Of a stretch of DNA of 64,000 nucleotides, positions 1 through 8,854 are shown one piece after another. The DNA comes from Mayamaea pseudoterrestris (lineage: Eukaryota; Bacillariophyta; Bacillariophyceae; Sellaphorales; Sellaphoraceae). Position 1 is the stretch's first letter. The number at the start of each line of letters is the position of its first letter. The stretch lies in contig BROI01000002.1 in the NCBI GenBank assembly GCA_027923505.1, positions 868,001 to 932,000 on the forward strand, written 5' to 3'. The position numbers and the translations under genes are program-made. The notes under the pieces are model-generated. The model did not search any database and was not told where the DNA came from. It worked only from the letters and a program-made list of their open reading frames with translations.

Positions 1-38
1 GAGCCAAAATGTACCCAGGACTATGATGATGAGATATT

Positions 39-272
39 ATGAGTATGATACGCCTGACGAGCACACCAGCCAAGAAGGGACGGAACGAACGACGTACAGA
101 CGGAATGAAGGACTACCACAAGATCAACGACGAGCTTGCCTTCAAGGCCATCCGCAAGAGGACTAAAATATATTGTGTACAGCTATTGTTTACTATGAAG
201 ATCGAAATAGTCAGAGTGAATCGATACAAAGACTTACCACCGTACCTGGACAGCATTACTCACTGTCAATAA
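39..272 (+). CDS. Possible 3'-terminal exon of a gene entering from the left
   Basis: Between about 75 and 165 the + strand (frame starting with the ATG at 39) reads as a basic, charged peptide (KKGRNERR, then DYHKINDELAFKAIRKRTK). Its codons end strongly in C or G (aag gac tac cac aag atc aac gac gag), as in highly expressed genes of this window and unlike the AT-rich flanks. There is no strong promoter or start, so it is more likely the last exon of a gene whose body lies left of the window; the first in-frame stop is at 272. The family is not recognised. After about position 165 composition drops to intergenic style, so the true end may be earlier or in another frame. Confidence 0.3.
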   Translation: MSMIRLTSTPAKKGRNERRTDGMKDYHKINDELAFKAIRKRTKIYCVQLLFTMKIEIVRVNRYKDLPPYLDSITHCQ

Positions 273-795
273 ATAATCGCACCTGTCGTTGATATTAATA
301 CTTACCCGATCATTTTATTCCGAGCAAGGCCTGCCAGCGCATTGTCCTCCAATCAGATCAATCGTTTTCACACAGAACAAAACATACATACATTGACTGT
401 GACTGACAAATATGTCGCGCGATCAACAAAGCAGTGTAGAACAAAGTAAACAAACAGAAGGACGGGATAAGCATTTCGGCTAATCAAGTGATCTTGTCAA
501 CAACAAGATAGATCACACTTTAATATGTAATTGCTCTTATTTGTTCCTGGGCAGTGAGTCATTTTATTCCGCATGCACTTCACGGAGCACGTGCATTAAT
601 TGCTCAAATCATATAGCCCCATTCCCCTACTGTAAATACATTGTCTGTCCAATCATATCAATCGTGTCAAGCATTGGGCAGCTCACATATTGACCAACAA
701 AAATGTCGCGATGCCAGATCCATGCAATCTCGATCATTCATTTCCTTCACTAACCATCATTTTTTTGGTTCACGGCGCCACAAGAGTAAACAAAC
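273..795. other. Non-coding AT-rich region with a tandem-duplicated promoter block
   Basis: No gene is seen. Two colinear blocks repeat in the same order: about 311-462 and about 560-802. Shared stretches are CATTTTATTCCG (311 and 560), CATTGTC followed by CCAATCA-ATCAATCGT (about 340 and 638), ACAAATATGTCGCG (about 405; ACAAAAATGTCGCG at about 697) and AGTAAACAAAC (about 445 and 785). The second block runs into the start codon of the lectin gene, so this is probably a degenerate duplicate of its upstream region. Confidence 0.55.
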
Positions 796-2813
796 ATGAA
801 GTTGTTGTTTGCAGCCGTCGCAATCTGGTTGCTCCCCGCACCTGGCCAGAGTGCAGTGACCTTTGCTCGCCACGAGTATCATTACTTCCCTTATATTGCC
901 TATAAAGATTTTGGTGACGGTAGCGGTAGCCAAGCAGCAGCGGCGGCATATGCGGACAGCTTAATTGTGGTAAGTAGTAGTTCTCGCCTCTTATCATGGT
1001 CTAATGCTGAACGCGCTGCTTCGTTCGTCGAAATGGAGATTGACTCGCCACTCGAACCTCTTTTGCACCTCGCTTTCGATTCCTGTGAACTCATGGACTC
1101 TCGTCTCTGAATTTGCAGTGCGGCGTGCGCGGGCATCTGGCCGACTTAACGACACGAGAAGAATTCCAAGCAATCACGGCCTCTGGAATTGTTACCGGCC
1201 ACAACGTATGGATTGGACTAACCTACTCTGAAAGCGAAGGCAAGTACATTTGGACAACCGGTCAGCCTCTTTCGACTGTGCCTAACAATGACAACTGGAA
1301 TTCTCCTACGGAGCCTAACGGAGTGTTAATTGGTGAAAATTGTGTCATAATCGAAAGTTCGACCGGCAAATGGTATGACACCGTTTGCTCCACTCCAGGA
1401 TACGATGTTTTGGTCGAATTTGACTGCGCTTATCCTTCACCAGCTGCGATAAGAGTAGTCAGTGGCCATCGCTATGAGTACTACACAACCGCATCCCTTT
1501 CATTGAGTTGGGAGGCGGCTGTGGTTGCATGCGCACAGGTAAGAAAAGCGAGAAGGGTGCCCAAAATTTATATTTAACGCGCTCACTGAAACACTTCTCC
1601 CTCCATTTTGTCTTGCTTTCTAATTGCATTCGTACAGATGGTGCGCTGTGGAGTGTACGGGCATCTTGTTACCTTGACCACGAAAACTGAACAAGATGCA
1701 GTAAAGCTGGCTTTTCAATCACAATTCTCAAGTGATACAAAAGCTTCATGGATTGGATTAAGCGACACAATTACCGAAGGAACCTTCCTTTGGGTCAATG
1801 GAGAGACTTATGTGAAGGACGACCCGAACAATGCAGTTTTCGTCACTGGAGAGCCGAATGATTATGATGGTTTTCCGCCGGGCGAAGACTGCGTTTCGCA
1901 GCGCTTATCAGATTCTTTGTTGAATGATCAACTGTGTGGCGACGCAATCACTCAAGGCGGAATTTGTGAGTTTGATGTTGACTGTCCGACGGAAGCACCA
2001 AGTGCTTTCCCTTCTTTGAGCCCAAGCCGTTTACCAAGTTCATCTCCTTCGTTGCATCCAAGTCGTTTACCAAGTCGGCGACCAAGCAACTTTCCGTCGA
2101 GAACCCCATCATGGCGCCCAAGCAGGGTACCGAGTCAGACACCAAGCCGCATTCCGTCCAGGACGCCTTCAAGAAACCCGAGCAGGGCACCGAGTCAGAG
2201 ACCGAGCCGCATTCCGTCCAGGACGCCTTCAAGAAACCCGAGCAGGGCACCGAGTCAGAGACCAAGCCGCATTCCGTCCAGGACCCCTTCAAGACACCCG
2301 AGCAGGGCACCGAGTCAGAGACCAAGCCGCATTCCGTCCAGGACCCCTTCAAGACACCCGAGCAGGGCACCGAGTCAGAGACCAAGCCGCATTCCGTCCA
2401 GGACGCCTTCAAAACAGCCTTCGAAAAATCCCTCTTCAAGTCCAAGTTTGACCCCTAGCGTTTCTCCGTCAGTCAAACCGAGCGCCGGCCCAACGTCGAT
2501 TCCAAGCCAGGTCCCCAGCACGCTGCCGAGTGTCAACCCGTCCGCCTTGCCGAGCTCGTTGCCATCCCTTATGCCATCGTTCAGATACGAGTACAATGTG
2601 AAGAAGTGTATCCGATTTGTTTTCAAACGATGGTGCACGTGCGAGCAGGACGGGAAGGAGTGTCTGACGACAACGCGCGTTCGCAATTGTATTAGAAGAT
2701 ACGAGAAGAAAAATCGTATCAATGAGAGAGATGAGATGGAAACCTTCAAGAGAAAGCTCAACATTGCGTTCAATCGGGAATGCCGTCGTCGCCGCCGCCG
2801 TGGAATTGAGTAG
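796..2813 (+). CDS. Secreted protein with two C-type lectin domains and PSxxPS repeats
   Basis: Three exons: 796-969, 1119-1538 and 1638-2813, all junctions phase 0, giving 589 residues. The start is the ATG opening a hydrophobic signal peptide (MKLLFAAVAIWLLPAPGQS). Two C-type lectin-like domains follow; each has the conserved C-G-x-x-G-H-L, a later WIGL and a C-terminal Cys pair, and each is split by an intron just before the CG(V)xGHL motif. Next comes a Pro/Ser spacer of four-residue units (PSRx), typical of ochrophyte cell-surface proteins, then a basic Cys-containing tail (KKCIRFVFKRWCTCEQDGKEC). Such lectins usually bind carbohydrate or other ligands at the cell surface; the ligand here is unknown. 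No transmembrane segment or GPI signal is visible at the C-terminus. Confidence 0.85.
2100..2420 (+). repeat. 60-bp coding minisatellite in the lectin spacer
   Basis: About five head-to-tail units of exactly 60 bp, nearly identical in DNA (a handful of substitutions between units). Each encodes 20 residues built from PSRx quartets. Because 60 is a multiple of three, gain or loss of a unit keeps the frame. One opposite-strand frame and one other forward frame also stay open through the array, which is a by-product of its regular composition. Confidence 0.9.
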
Positions 2814-3462
2814 TTGCAAGATATTGTGTGTTTGCGGTTGACCATGCAAAGCCGCACTTTTTAAAAGACTAAGCAAGCCATCAACACGAACAATATAGCT
2901 ATAGGCAAGGATGGTAATAAAAGTAAAAGGTTATCTGTTGAGCTTCTGTTGCTTGTCTTGTAATGCGATCGTAATAGGGCACTCGGCCAGATTGATCCAT
3001 CATCCATGTCCCGCGCTAACACACACAATGGTCCCGTTTCTAGAAGCGAATCGCGGGTATAACAAATTGACGCAACGATTGAACGGGTGAAGTACAAGTG
3101 TTTGCGCGACATGGCAAAAGAGTAAAAAGCCCTCGCTGGTCCTTGCTGCCTTTATGTCATTGTCCGCAAAACTTCATTGCACGCAACGTTCCTTTCTTGT
3201 TCTGAAGAAACGCCAATATTCTTTATCAAGCGAAGCGGGATTTTAGTAGTCAGAAGTGCGGGACACAGCTATCGATATGGAAGTCTCGGGTGAGAAGTTT
3301 CGCCTTGGCGACGATGCAAGCATGTGACGATTGTCGCATGTGCTCCACTTGTCTCACGCTGCGACATTGTGGGTCTCAGTCCGCTCCACATCCACGAGTC
3401 GCGACCATGACGAGATTGATCAAATCTTATAGTTCGAAAAACTCGTCGGCATACATACAATC
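2814..3462. other. Intergenic region
   Basis: 3' flank of the lectin gene and upstream region of the next gene. An 83-codon open frame on the - strand (2861-3112) ends in a hydrophobic run but lacks coding-type codon use and has no recognisable domain, so it is not called as a gene. Nothing else stands out. Confidence 0.5.
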
Positions 3463-4611
3463 ATGTTGGACGCCGTCGTGCAGCTTCTTCGCAATGGGCT
3501 TTGTTGCATCAAGAACTTACATCTCTTTGAAAAGACGTTCCTCTGGGACAGTTCCATTCCACCAAAATACTACGACCTTCCAGAGCCACTTTCTCACACA
3601 ACGCCACTGGAAGTATTAATTAGTATTTTTCAGCTGTATGCTCTCATTAGCTGTACGCGTGGAGGCTTGTCCATGATGAGCCAGTCGTTTGGAAAGCTGC
3701 GCCGACTGGGAAGCATCATTGAGTATGTCACCAGCGATGCAGCAATCACGAATGCAACAAAGAAGAATGATGACACTTGCGACAATCCTCTTGCTTTGAC
3801 AAGCGACAGGATTGTGCAGCAGTCGCTCATGCAGGAAGCTAATAATGCGATTCGCAGTTTGGTGACTGGATTTTTGGTTTTCTTCATTGGATGTGGTTTC
3901 GTCTGGTTGGTGGCCAATTCGTGGCACGTTACGTCGACGGATTGGCTTGGCGGCACGCAAGGCTTGATTCATGCGCTGTCGGTGCAGGAAATATGTTTAT
4001 TGCCATGTCTATACTTCATGATTGCCTTTGGGCAGACGCTTTTGTCGAAAGCCAAGCGAATGGAGCGATTGGTCAGGACGTTGCGGGGCCAAAAAAAGCT
4101 CACCCCGACCCAGCTTGGAGTCGAGGAACTCGAGCTTTTTGCGCAATACACTCCCGCTTGGGAGGCGGGTGTAAGTGCTTTCGAGTCGCATAATGCTGCC
4201 GCGGATGAAAAGCTTGTGGCAGCGGAGAAGGAACGAATTGAACGTTGCTTGCAAGAGCTTGAGAAGAAGAGTCCACAGCAAGTCTTTGACATGGCCGATG
4301 ATCTTGTTGCTGCCGCTCGCGTGACTCGCATGGAAGGTTACCGGGAGTTTCTCTACTTTTTGATCAATTTGTCGGCCTTTTACGGGTATATGATGGGAAT
4401 TGTTTGCTATTACTGGCAGGAAGAGGTGAAGCACCCGACCTGGGTAAAGAGTTTCCTCTTGAACATGACAATTGCAGACGCCGACTGGAGAGGAAACATG
4501 ACTGGAGATATGGCATGGACAATCGAGCCGATTGTCATTTTGACCAGTCCTTTCCTTTTGGCGTCGCTCAAGCCGACAAAGAGGGAAAGCAGAAAAGTGA
4601 AGGCGGACTAG
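3463..4611 (+). CDS. Unknown multi-pass membrane protein
   Basis: Single exon, 382 residues, starting at the first in-frame ATG. Likely membrane segments lie near residues 48-65, 130-152, 170-192, 292-315 and 345-362. Between the third and fourth is a charged helical stretch rich in Glu/Lys (about residues 195-285), probably a cytosolic coiled coil. The tail ends in a basic Lys/Arg cluster. The length, Trp content and conserved look indicate a real gene, but the family is not recognised. A peroxisomal PEX11-like or other organelle-shaping membrane protein is only a guess from the topology, so no function is assigned. Confidence 0.75.
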   Translation: MLDAVVQLLRNGLCCIKNLHLFEKTFLWDSSIPPKYYDLPEPLSHTTPLEVLISIFQLYALISCTRGGLSMMSQSFGKLRRLGSIIEYVTSDAAITNATKKNDDTCDNPLALTSDRIVQQSLMQEANNAIRSLVTGFLVFFIGCGFVWLVANSWHVTSTDWLGGTQGLIHALSVQEICLLPCLYFMIAFGQTLLSKAKRMERLVRTLRGQKKLTPTQLGVEELELFAQYTPAWEAGVSAFESHNAAADEKLVAAEKERIERCLQELEKKSPQQVFDMADDLVAAARVTRMEGYREFLYFLINLSAFYGYMMGIVCYYWQEEVKHPTWVKSFLLNMTIADADWRGNMTGDMAWTIEPIVILTSPFLLASLKPTKRESRKVKAD

Positions 4612-4957
4612 GATGTGTTAAGAAAACTGCCTTACTGTTAGCTGCTGCTTACACTTGCCGACGGGGTGTACACGCATTTAACCCACGCAGCTTCATTATC
4701 TTTCGGGCTTGAAACATAAGTAGCAAGGAAATAAATATTGTAAACCTGTACAGTTGCATTTCTTCCAAGTGCGTCAATAGTAAATAATGAGATCAGGACA
4801 TAAACTGTAAGGTAGAATATGTCTTACCGCTATCAAGCGTTAATGAAAAGACGACATTTTCGACGAATCGCACAGCGTTCATTTATTTCTGCGACCGCAA
4901 CATCATCCTTTTTCTCCGACTTGCACACCTACTACCATCATTTCCATTATAGTAAAC
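4612..4957. other. Intergenic region
   Basis: AT-rich 3' flank of the membrane-protein gene and promoter of the small UBA-like gene. Contains AATAAA-like runs near 4730 (gaaataaatattg) that could serve polyadenylation. No gene or repeat seen. Confidence 0.5.
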
Positions 4958-5412
4958 ATGGCAGCCAAAAGTGAAAGACAATATCCTAGCTTGACCAACT
5001 GTCAAATCACGCTCCAGAGCTCCGGCACTGCGTCGCAAAAGTCGCCAATCCGTTTGCCGCCTGCTTGTCTTGGTGCTTTGGAACAATACTCTTCACTGCC
5101 GACTCCTTATGATTTCGCTCTTGGTATGTAAATACCTTGCTTTGCCTTGAGTGTATTCGAAAGCTTCCTTTTGCTCACATTCGCTTGCTTATTGGTTTTG
5201 AAAACCCAGAGAGTCAAATACTCGCATCCGCCAAGGAACGCGAGCAATCGCAGATGCTGACAGCTGCCACGACCCCAGCAAGTCTCCAGGAGACGCTGGT
5301 GGTAAAGATGAAGTCAATTACAAATGCCGACGAATCTATTTGCGTTTCGCTTTTAGAATCAAATAGCTATGACCTGAAGTCTTCCGTTGAAGCGTACTTT
5401 GCGTCGAGCTAG
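4958..5412 (+). CDS. Small two-exon protein with a C-terminal UBA-like domain
   Basis: Exons 4958-5123 and 5210-5412 (86-nt intron, GTATGT...CCCAG) give 122 residues. The start ATG at 4958 has an A at -3. The first half is Ser/Pro-rich and disordered. From about residue 82 the protein reads LQETLVVKMKSITN, then DESICVSLLESNSYDLKSSVEAYF, which matches the three-helix UBA/TAP-C fold (L-x-x-N-x-x-D-L-x-x-A/S-V-x-x-F). UBA-like domains bind ubiquitin or, in TAP/NXF and p97 adaptors, nucleoporins or cofactors. It could be an adaptor peptide, but no partner can be read from the sequence. Neither exon stands out alone because each is short; joining them keeps the frame. Confidence 0.65.
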
Positions 5413-6070
5413 ACTGCAGTGCTGAGATCATGGATACATTCGAGGTTATGGTGTAAGATCATGGTAACTTTTTTGTCGAGCTTTTCTTCTTTGCTGTTGT
5501 GAGATCATGAACGCTGCAACTAGCAGCGGCGATGTTTGGAATCTCTCGTCCTTACGTAGTCGGTAATCAAAACAATCCATGTTGACGGATATTAGATACA
5601 CGTTCAGAAAGTTGTATAGAACATAGTAGTACATGGTTATGCAGACAAAGCGAATTTACTTGTAGCATCAATTGCACCTTAGTGATACATCTGCTTGCGA
5701 ATTGAGGATCCTGTAAGTCGTGTAACTTTTCCAGTTGAAACGCGCCGCCTTTTTTATCCTCGACTTTGCAACATGTCGCGCACTCTCGCCCATCACATTG
5801 GTAGCGACAGACAAAACTAGAGCAGTAAGTGGACATTTCTGCAAGAGCATAGCACGTCGCATTTGGCGTAAAGTCTAAATTCGGCTCGTCTAATCGCTGC
5901 GAGTCGACACACGCCACCTTCGTCATTCTATCCTCGCACGTAAACTATTGGCATCCTTTACTAACAGAAGTTAACCCGCATCTATCCCAAAGAATGTGCT
6001 CGCGTGAATTGTAGGATCACGATGCAAACTCCACAAACTCAAGAATCGAAGTTTCCGTTCATAGAAGTGC
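5413..6070. other. Intergenic region between convergent genes
   Basis: Lies between the UBA-like gene and the PPR gene on the opposite strand. The one candidate gene is the cysteine-rich - strand frame listed separately at 5567-5926. The triplet-like phrase GAGATCATG recurs near 5425, 5455 and 5502 (loosely spaced), with no evident function. Confidence 0.4.
5567..5926 (-). CDS. Doubtful small cysteine-rich protein
   Basis: An ATG-started frame of 119 codons. The first 80 residues look protein-like, with a compact Cys cluster (YCSSFVCRYQCDGRECATCC) that could bind zinc or form disulphides, followed by a charged stretch ending near FASRCITK. The last 35 residues look random. A GTAAAT donor on the - strand near 5660 could end a first exon, but no convincing second exon was found. 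No family recognised; it may be a chance frame. Confidence 0.27.
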   Translation of the reverse strand: MTKVACVDSQRLDEPNLDFTPNATCYALAEMSTYCSSFVCRYQCDGRECATCCKVEDKKGGAFQLEKLHDLQDPQFASRCITKVQLMLQVNSLCLHNHVLLCSIQLSERVSNIRQHGLF

Positions 6071-8527
6071 TCATCGCTGCTTCTTTGGCGCGTTGGCGCT
6101 CCATGATAAAGGTAGTTTTTCAAATCTTATCTGATTGAACATCCAAAGTCTGTCTCGACGTGCATCATCATGTTCCAGTGTCACATTCAGTAGCTTCGCC
6201 ACCAGCTGGGGTCGGTTGCCTTGACAGAGTCTTTTAATGACTTCAATTGACACTAAACCTTTCTGCTTGCATTCTTTAAACGCGAAGCTGACGCACTTGA
6301 CCTGCAAATCGCTTCCGCGTACCAGCAGATTGCTGCAGCAAGAGAGCCAAAAGGCATAGGTAAAACAATCGGGTTCGACGATATCTGAAACTCGCAGTGC
6401 CTGGAACGCCTTAGTGGCAATTTGGAAGGCTTCGGTCTTGTTCGACTGCATCGTATATGCGGCGCAATTCAAAACGTAATTATAAGGATACGTGTTCGGT
6501 CGGAGATTTGGATCCTTGGTTTTCTCATAGAGCTGTAGTAGCTGCTGAAGAAGCTCGTACGTACGCAGCACATTCCCTTGGTTCTTGGCCAACGTGGCAA
6601 TCGCCATGGTAAAAGTTCGAACGTTTGGCCGATCAGTTGCCTGACCAGTTGCTTCATACAAGGCAAACACCTCTTGCAAAAGCTCCTCGGCCTTGTCCGA
6701 CGCGCTTGGTTGACGGGCGTTGGACAAGCACTCGAGCACCGATGTATACGTGATTATATCGGGTCGGTTAAGCTGCGACTCTTTCATTTGCTGCAGTAGT
6801 TTAAGTGCCTTGTTTGTTGCTTGCGGGTCTTGGCTCTTTGCATAGGCATTGATTAACTTGTTGAATAGAAAATTGTTCACGTCAATTGATGTATCACCAG
6901 CCTTCCACAACCGTACAATGAGAAAGAGCAGGTTTTCAGCTTCTGGCAAAAGCATTGGTTCACCGCTTTGGAGCCAAGCTGTGAATAATACCTTATAGGA
7001 AAAGCAGTTTGGCCGAATATATGGTTTTTCGTATCGATTGTCTTCCATGTATTGAACCAGCCTTCGAATTTTCTCCAAGGCAACCTTTTCCTTTATCGCC
7101 GAGCTCCGTAGATAAGCATTGAGAATGGTGTTGTAGGACACAACGTCTGCAGAAAGGTTGGAGCAAGTCTTGGTTGCCGATTCGATGACTTTGAGTATGT
7201 GCTCCGCTTCCTCGAAGCGCCCGCTCCGACAGTAGGCCAAAATGACGCCGTTGAACGCAATCAAGGACGGCTCCGAGTCTTTTGGTAAAGTTTTCAGCTC
7301 GTGATGTCGCAGCATTTCCTGAAGCAGCTCGTTGCACCGCTCCGCAGCACTCACCTGGTTTGACTTCGACCAAACCAAAATGGCATTCGAGTAAACGTCA
7401 GCGTTGAACCACTGCTTGGCGTCGTCATCATCGCTGTCTGCCAAGTCTGCTCGAGTCGTTTTTAGGTAATTCAAGCATGTTTCAGCGTTTGTTACACTTT
7501 CTTCGCTTCCGCACTTGCTCCAGGCTTCCAACACTAGATTGTGTGCCTCCATTAGTATGCGCGTACTATTCTCGTGCTTTAGAGTGTCAACGATCAGTTC
7601 GTTGAGCAAGTCCTGCGCTCGATCCGCGCAAGCGCTTCCCTGTAGATTGGCTTGCTCGCGGGCACTCGTCCGTAGCACGAGCAGTTTGCTTTCGACGAGT
7701 TGCTGCGACGAAAAGTACATTTTCATTTTCTCGAGCAAAGTTTCCGCCTTTGACGCATAGTTGCATTCACCCCGAGGAGTCGCGCAATTGGCATATGCTT
7801 GTAGCGCAATATTGTAGGTTTTTAAGCTCACTTGATCCGGTGAAACAATCGTTAAGAGCTCTTGAAGCAGTTCCTCCACTCGATCCGCGGCGCGGCGCAA
7901 CACGCGAGTGGATGTTGCATTATTGTTTTGCTGCGGCTTTATTGTCGCATACCACCGAATCCGATCTCGATGGCAGTAAGCCTGCATGACCAACTGAAAA
8001 CTCGTTTCATCTGCCGCTTGTATAGCGACCAAGTGCTTGAGCATGCTGTAGACGCGGTCAGCCCCGTCCAAGTCGGATTCTTCGGTAGATAACAGTGGCG
8101 GCTTGCGTTGGCGCTGGCGCGCGCGAATCAACTGCTGGTTCAAGGCCCCTGCTCTGCTTTCCAGAACTCTGATCATGTCTTGGTGAAACTGTACATTGTT
8201 CTTTCTTGTTGATTGCTGTATTGGTAATGAAGTGGAAGATTCTTGAAATGAAGAAGTTGTTGATGTTTCTGTTAAAGTCGACGAATCGTCGTTTGCTGTT
8301 CTCTCGCTGACACTTGTCTCTCTTAGCTGTATCAACATCTTTGATATCCTTCTTCGCCTACATATTCCAGTCGATTGTATTCGTCGTGTTGAACAAACAT
8401 GCTTTCCATCAAAATAACTTGTAGCAACATGATGCAATGACGGAGCTATCCAGGCAAAGCAAAACTTTGAAGCGACAACAATCAGCAAAAGTAGCTCTCC
8501 GAGTTGCAGAGTTCGTATTATGTACAT
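6071..8527 (-). CDS. Plastid-targeted pentatricopeptide repeat (PPR) protein
   Basis: Single exon. An upstream in-frame ATG at 8596 exists, but the start at 8527 (818 residues) gives a clean signal peptide (MYIIRTLQLGELLLLIVVAS) followed by FCFA/WIAPS, an ASAFAP-type motif with an aromatic residue at +1, the plastid import signal of secondary red plastids. From about residue 190 on there are roughly ten degenerate 35-residue PPR units, recognisable by phrases such as YNIALQAYA, NAILVWSKS, FNGVILAYCRSGRFEEAE, YNTILNAYLRS and FNKLINAYAKS. PPR proteins bind single-stranded RNA in organelles and direct cleavage, stability, editing or translation. No added catalytic domain (SMR, DYW, PRORP nuclease) is seen, so it is probably an RNA-binding specificity factor. 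Confidence 0.9.
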   Translation of the reverse strand: MYIIRTLQLGELLLLIVVASKFCFAWIAPSLHHVATSYFDGKHVCSTRRIQSTGICRRRRISKMLIQLRETSVSERTANDDSSTLTETSTTSSFQESSTSLPIQQSTRKNNVQFHQDMIRVLESRAGALNQQLIRARQRQRKPPLLSTEESDLDGADRVYSMLKHLVAIQAADETSFQLVMQAYCHRDRIRWYATIKPQQNNNATSTRVLRRAADRVEELLQELLTIVSPDQVSLKTYNIALQAYANCATPRGECNYASKAETLLEKMKMYFSSQQLVESKLLVLRTSAREQANLQGSACADRAQDLLNELIVDTLKHENSTRILMEAHNLVLEAWSKCGSEESVTNAETCLNYLKTTRADLADSDDDDAKQWFNADVYSNAILVWSKSNQVSAAERCNELLQEMLRHHELKTLPKDSEPSLIAFNGVILAYCRSGRFEEAEHILKVIESATKTCSNLSADVVSYNTILNAYLRSSAIKEKVALEKIRRLVQYMEDNRYEKPYIRPNCFSYKVLFTAWLQSGEPMLLPEAENLLFLIVRLWKAGDTSIDVNNFLFNKLINAYAKSQDPQATNKALKLLQQMKESQLNRPDIITYTSVLECLSNARQPSASDKAEELLQEVFALYEATGQATDRPNVRTFTMAIATLAKNQGNVLRTYELLQQLLQLYEKTKDPNLRPNTYPYNYVLNCAAYTMQSNKTEAFQIATKAFQALRVSDIVEPDCFTYAFWLSCCSNLLVRGSDLQVKCVSFAFKECKQKGLVSIEVIKRLCQGNRPQLVAKLLNVTLEHDDARRDRLWMFNQIRFEKLPLSWSANAPKKQR

Positions 8528-8854
8528 TTCGGTGGGCCTAGATGATTGTGCAACTGGTTGCGGCCAAGTAGAAACAATGATGACGGCCATGGTCAAACGA
8601 ACGATCGAGTGGTGCTAACGTGACGCAATGAAGTACCGCTGCGTCATGAAGCTCGCGCGCAAGCCCGGCATCCTTACACTGGACCAAACAGTGGTGTAAT
8701 TTGAATGAATGTGTTTCGTCCATGCGCGTGCCGAGCCACCCGTCAAATTTTGCGGCTCACAAAATAAGACTTGGTGCAACGACTCGATTACTTTTTGCGT
8801 TCACACCCAAAGACGAGAATCTAGGGAGCAATCTGAAAACTTTTCAACACCAAG

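Noticed and set aside
1948-2458. Long open frames on the other strand and in another forward frame over the lectin repeats
   Set aside because: They arise from the regular 60-bp composition; they have no starts with context, no domain, and the lectin frame is supported by splicing and motifs.
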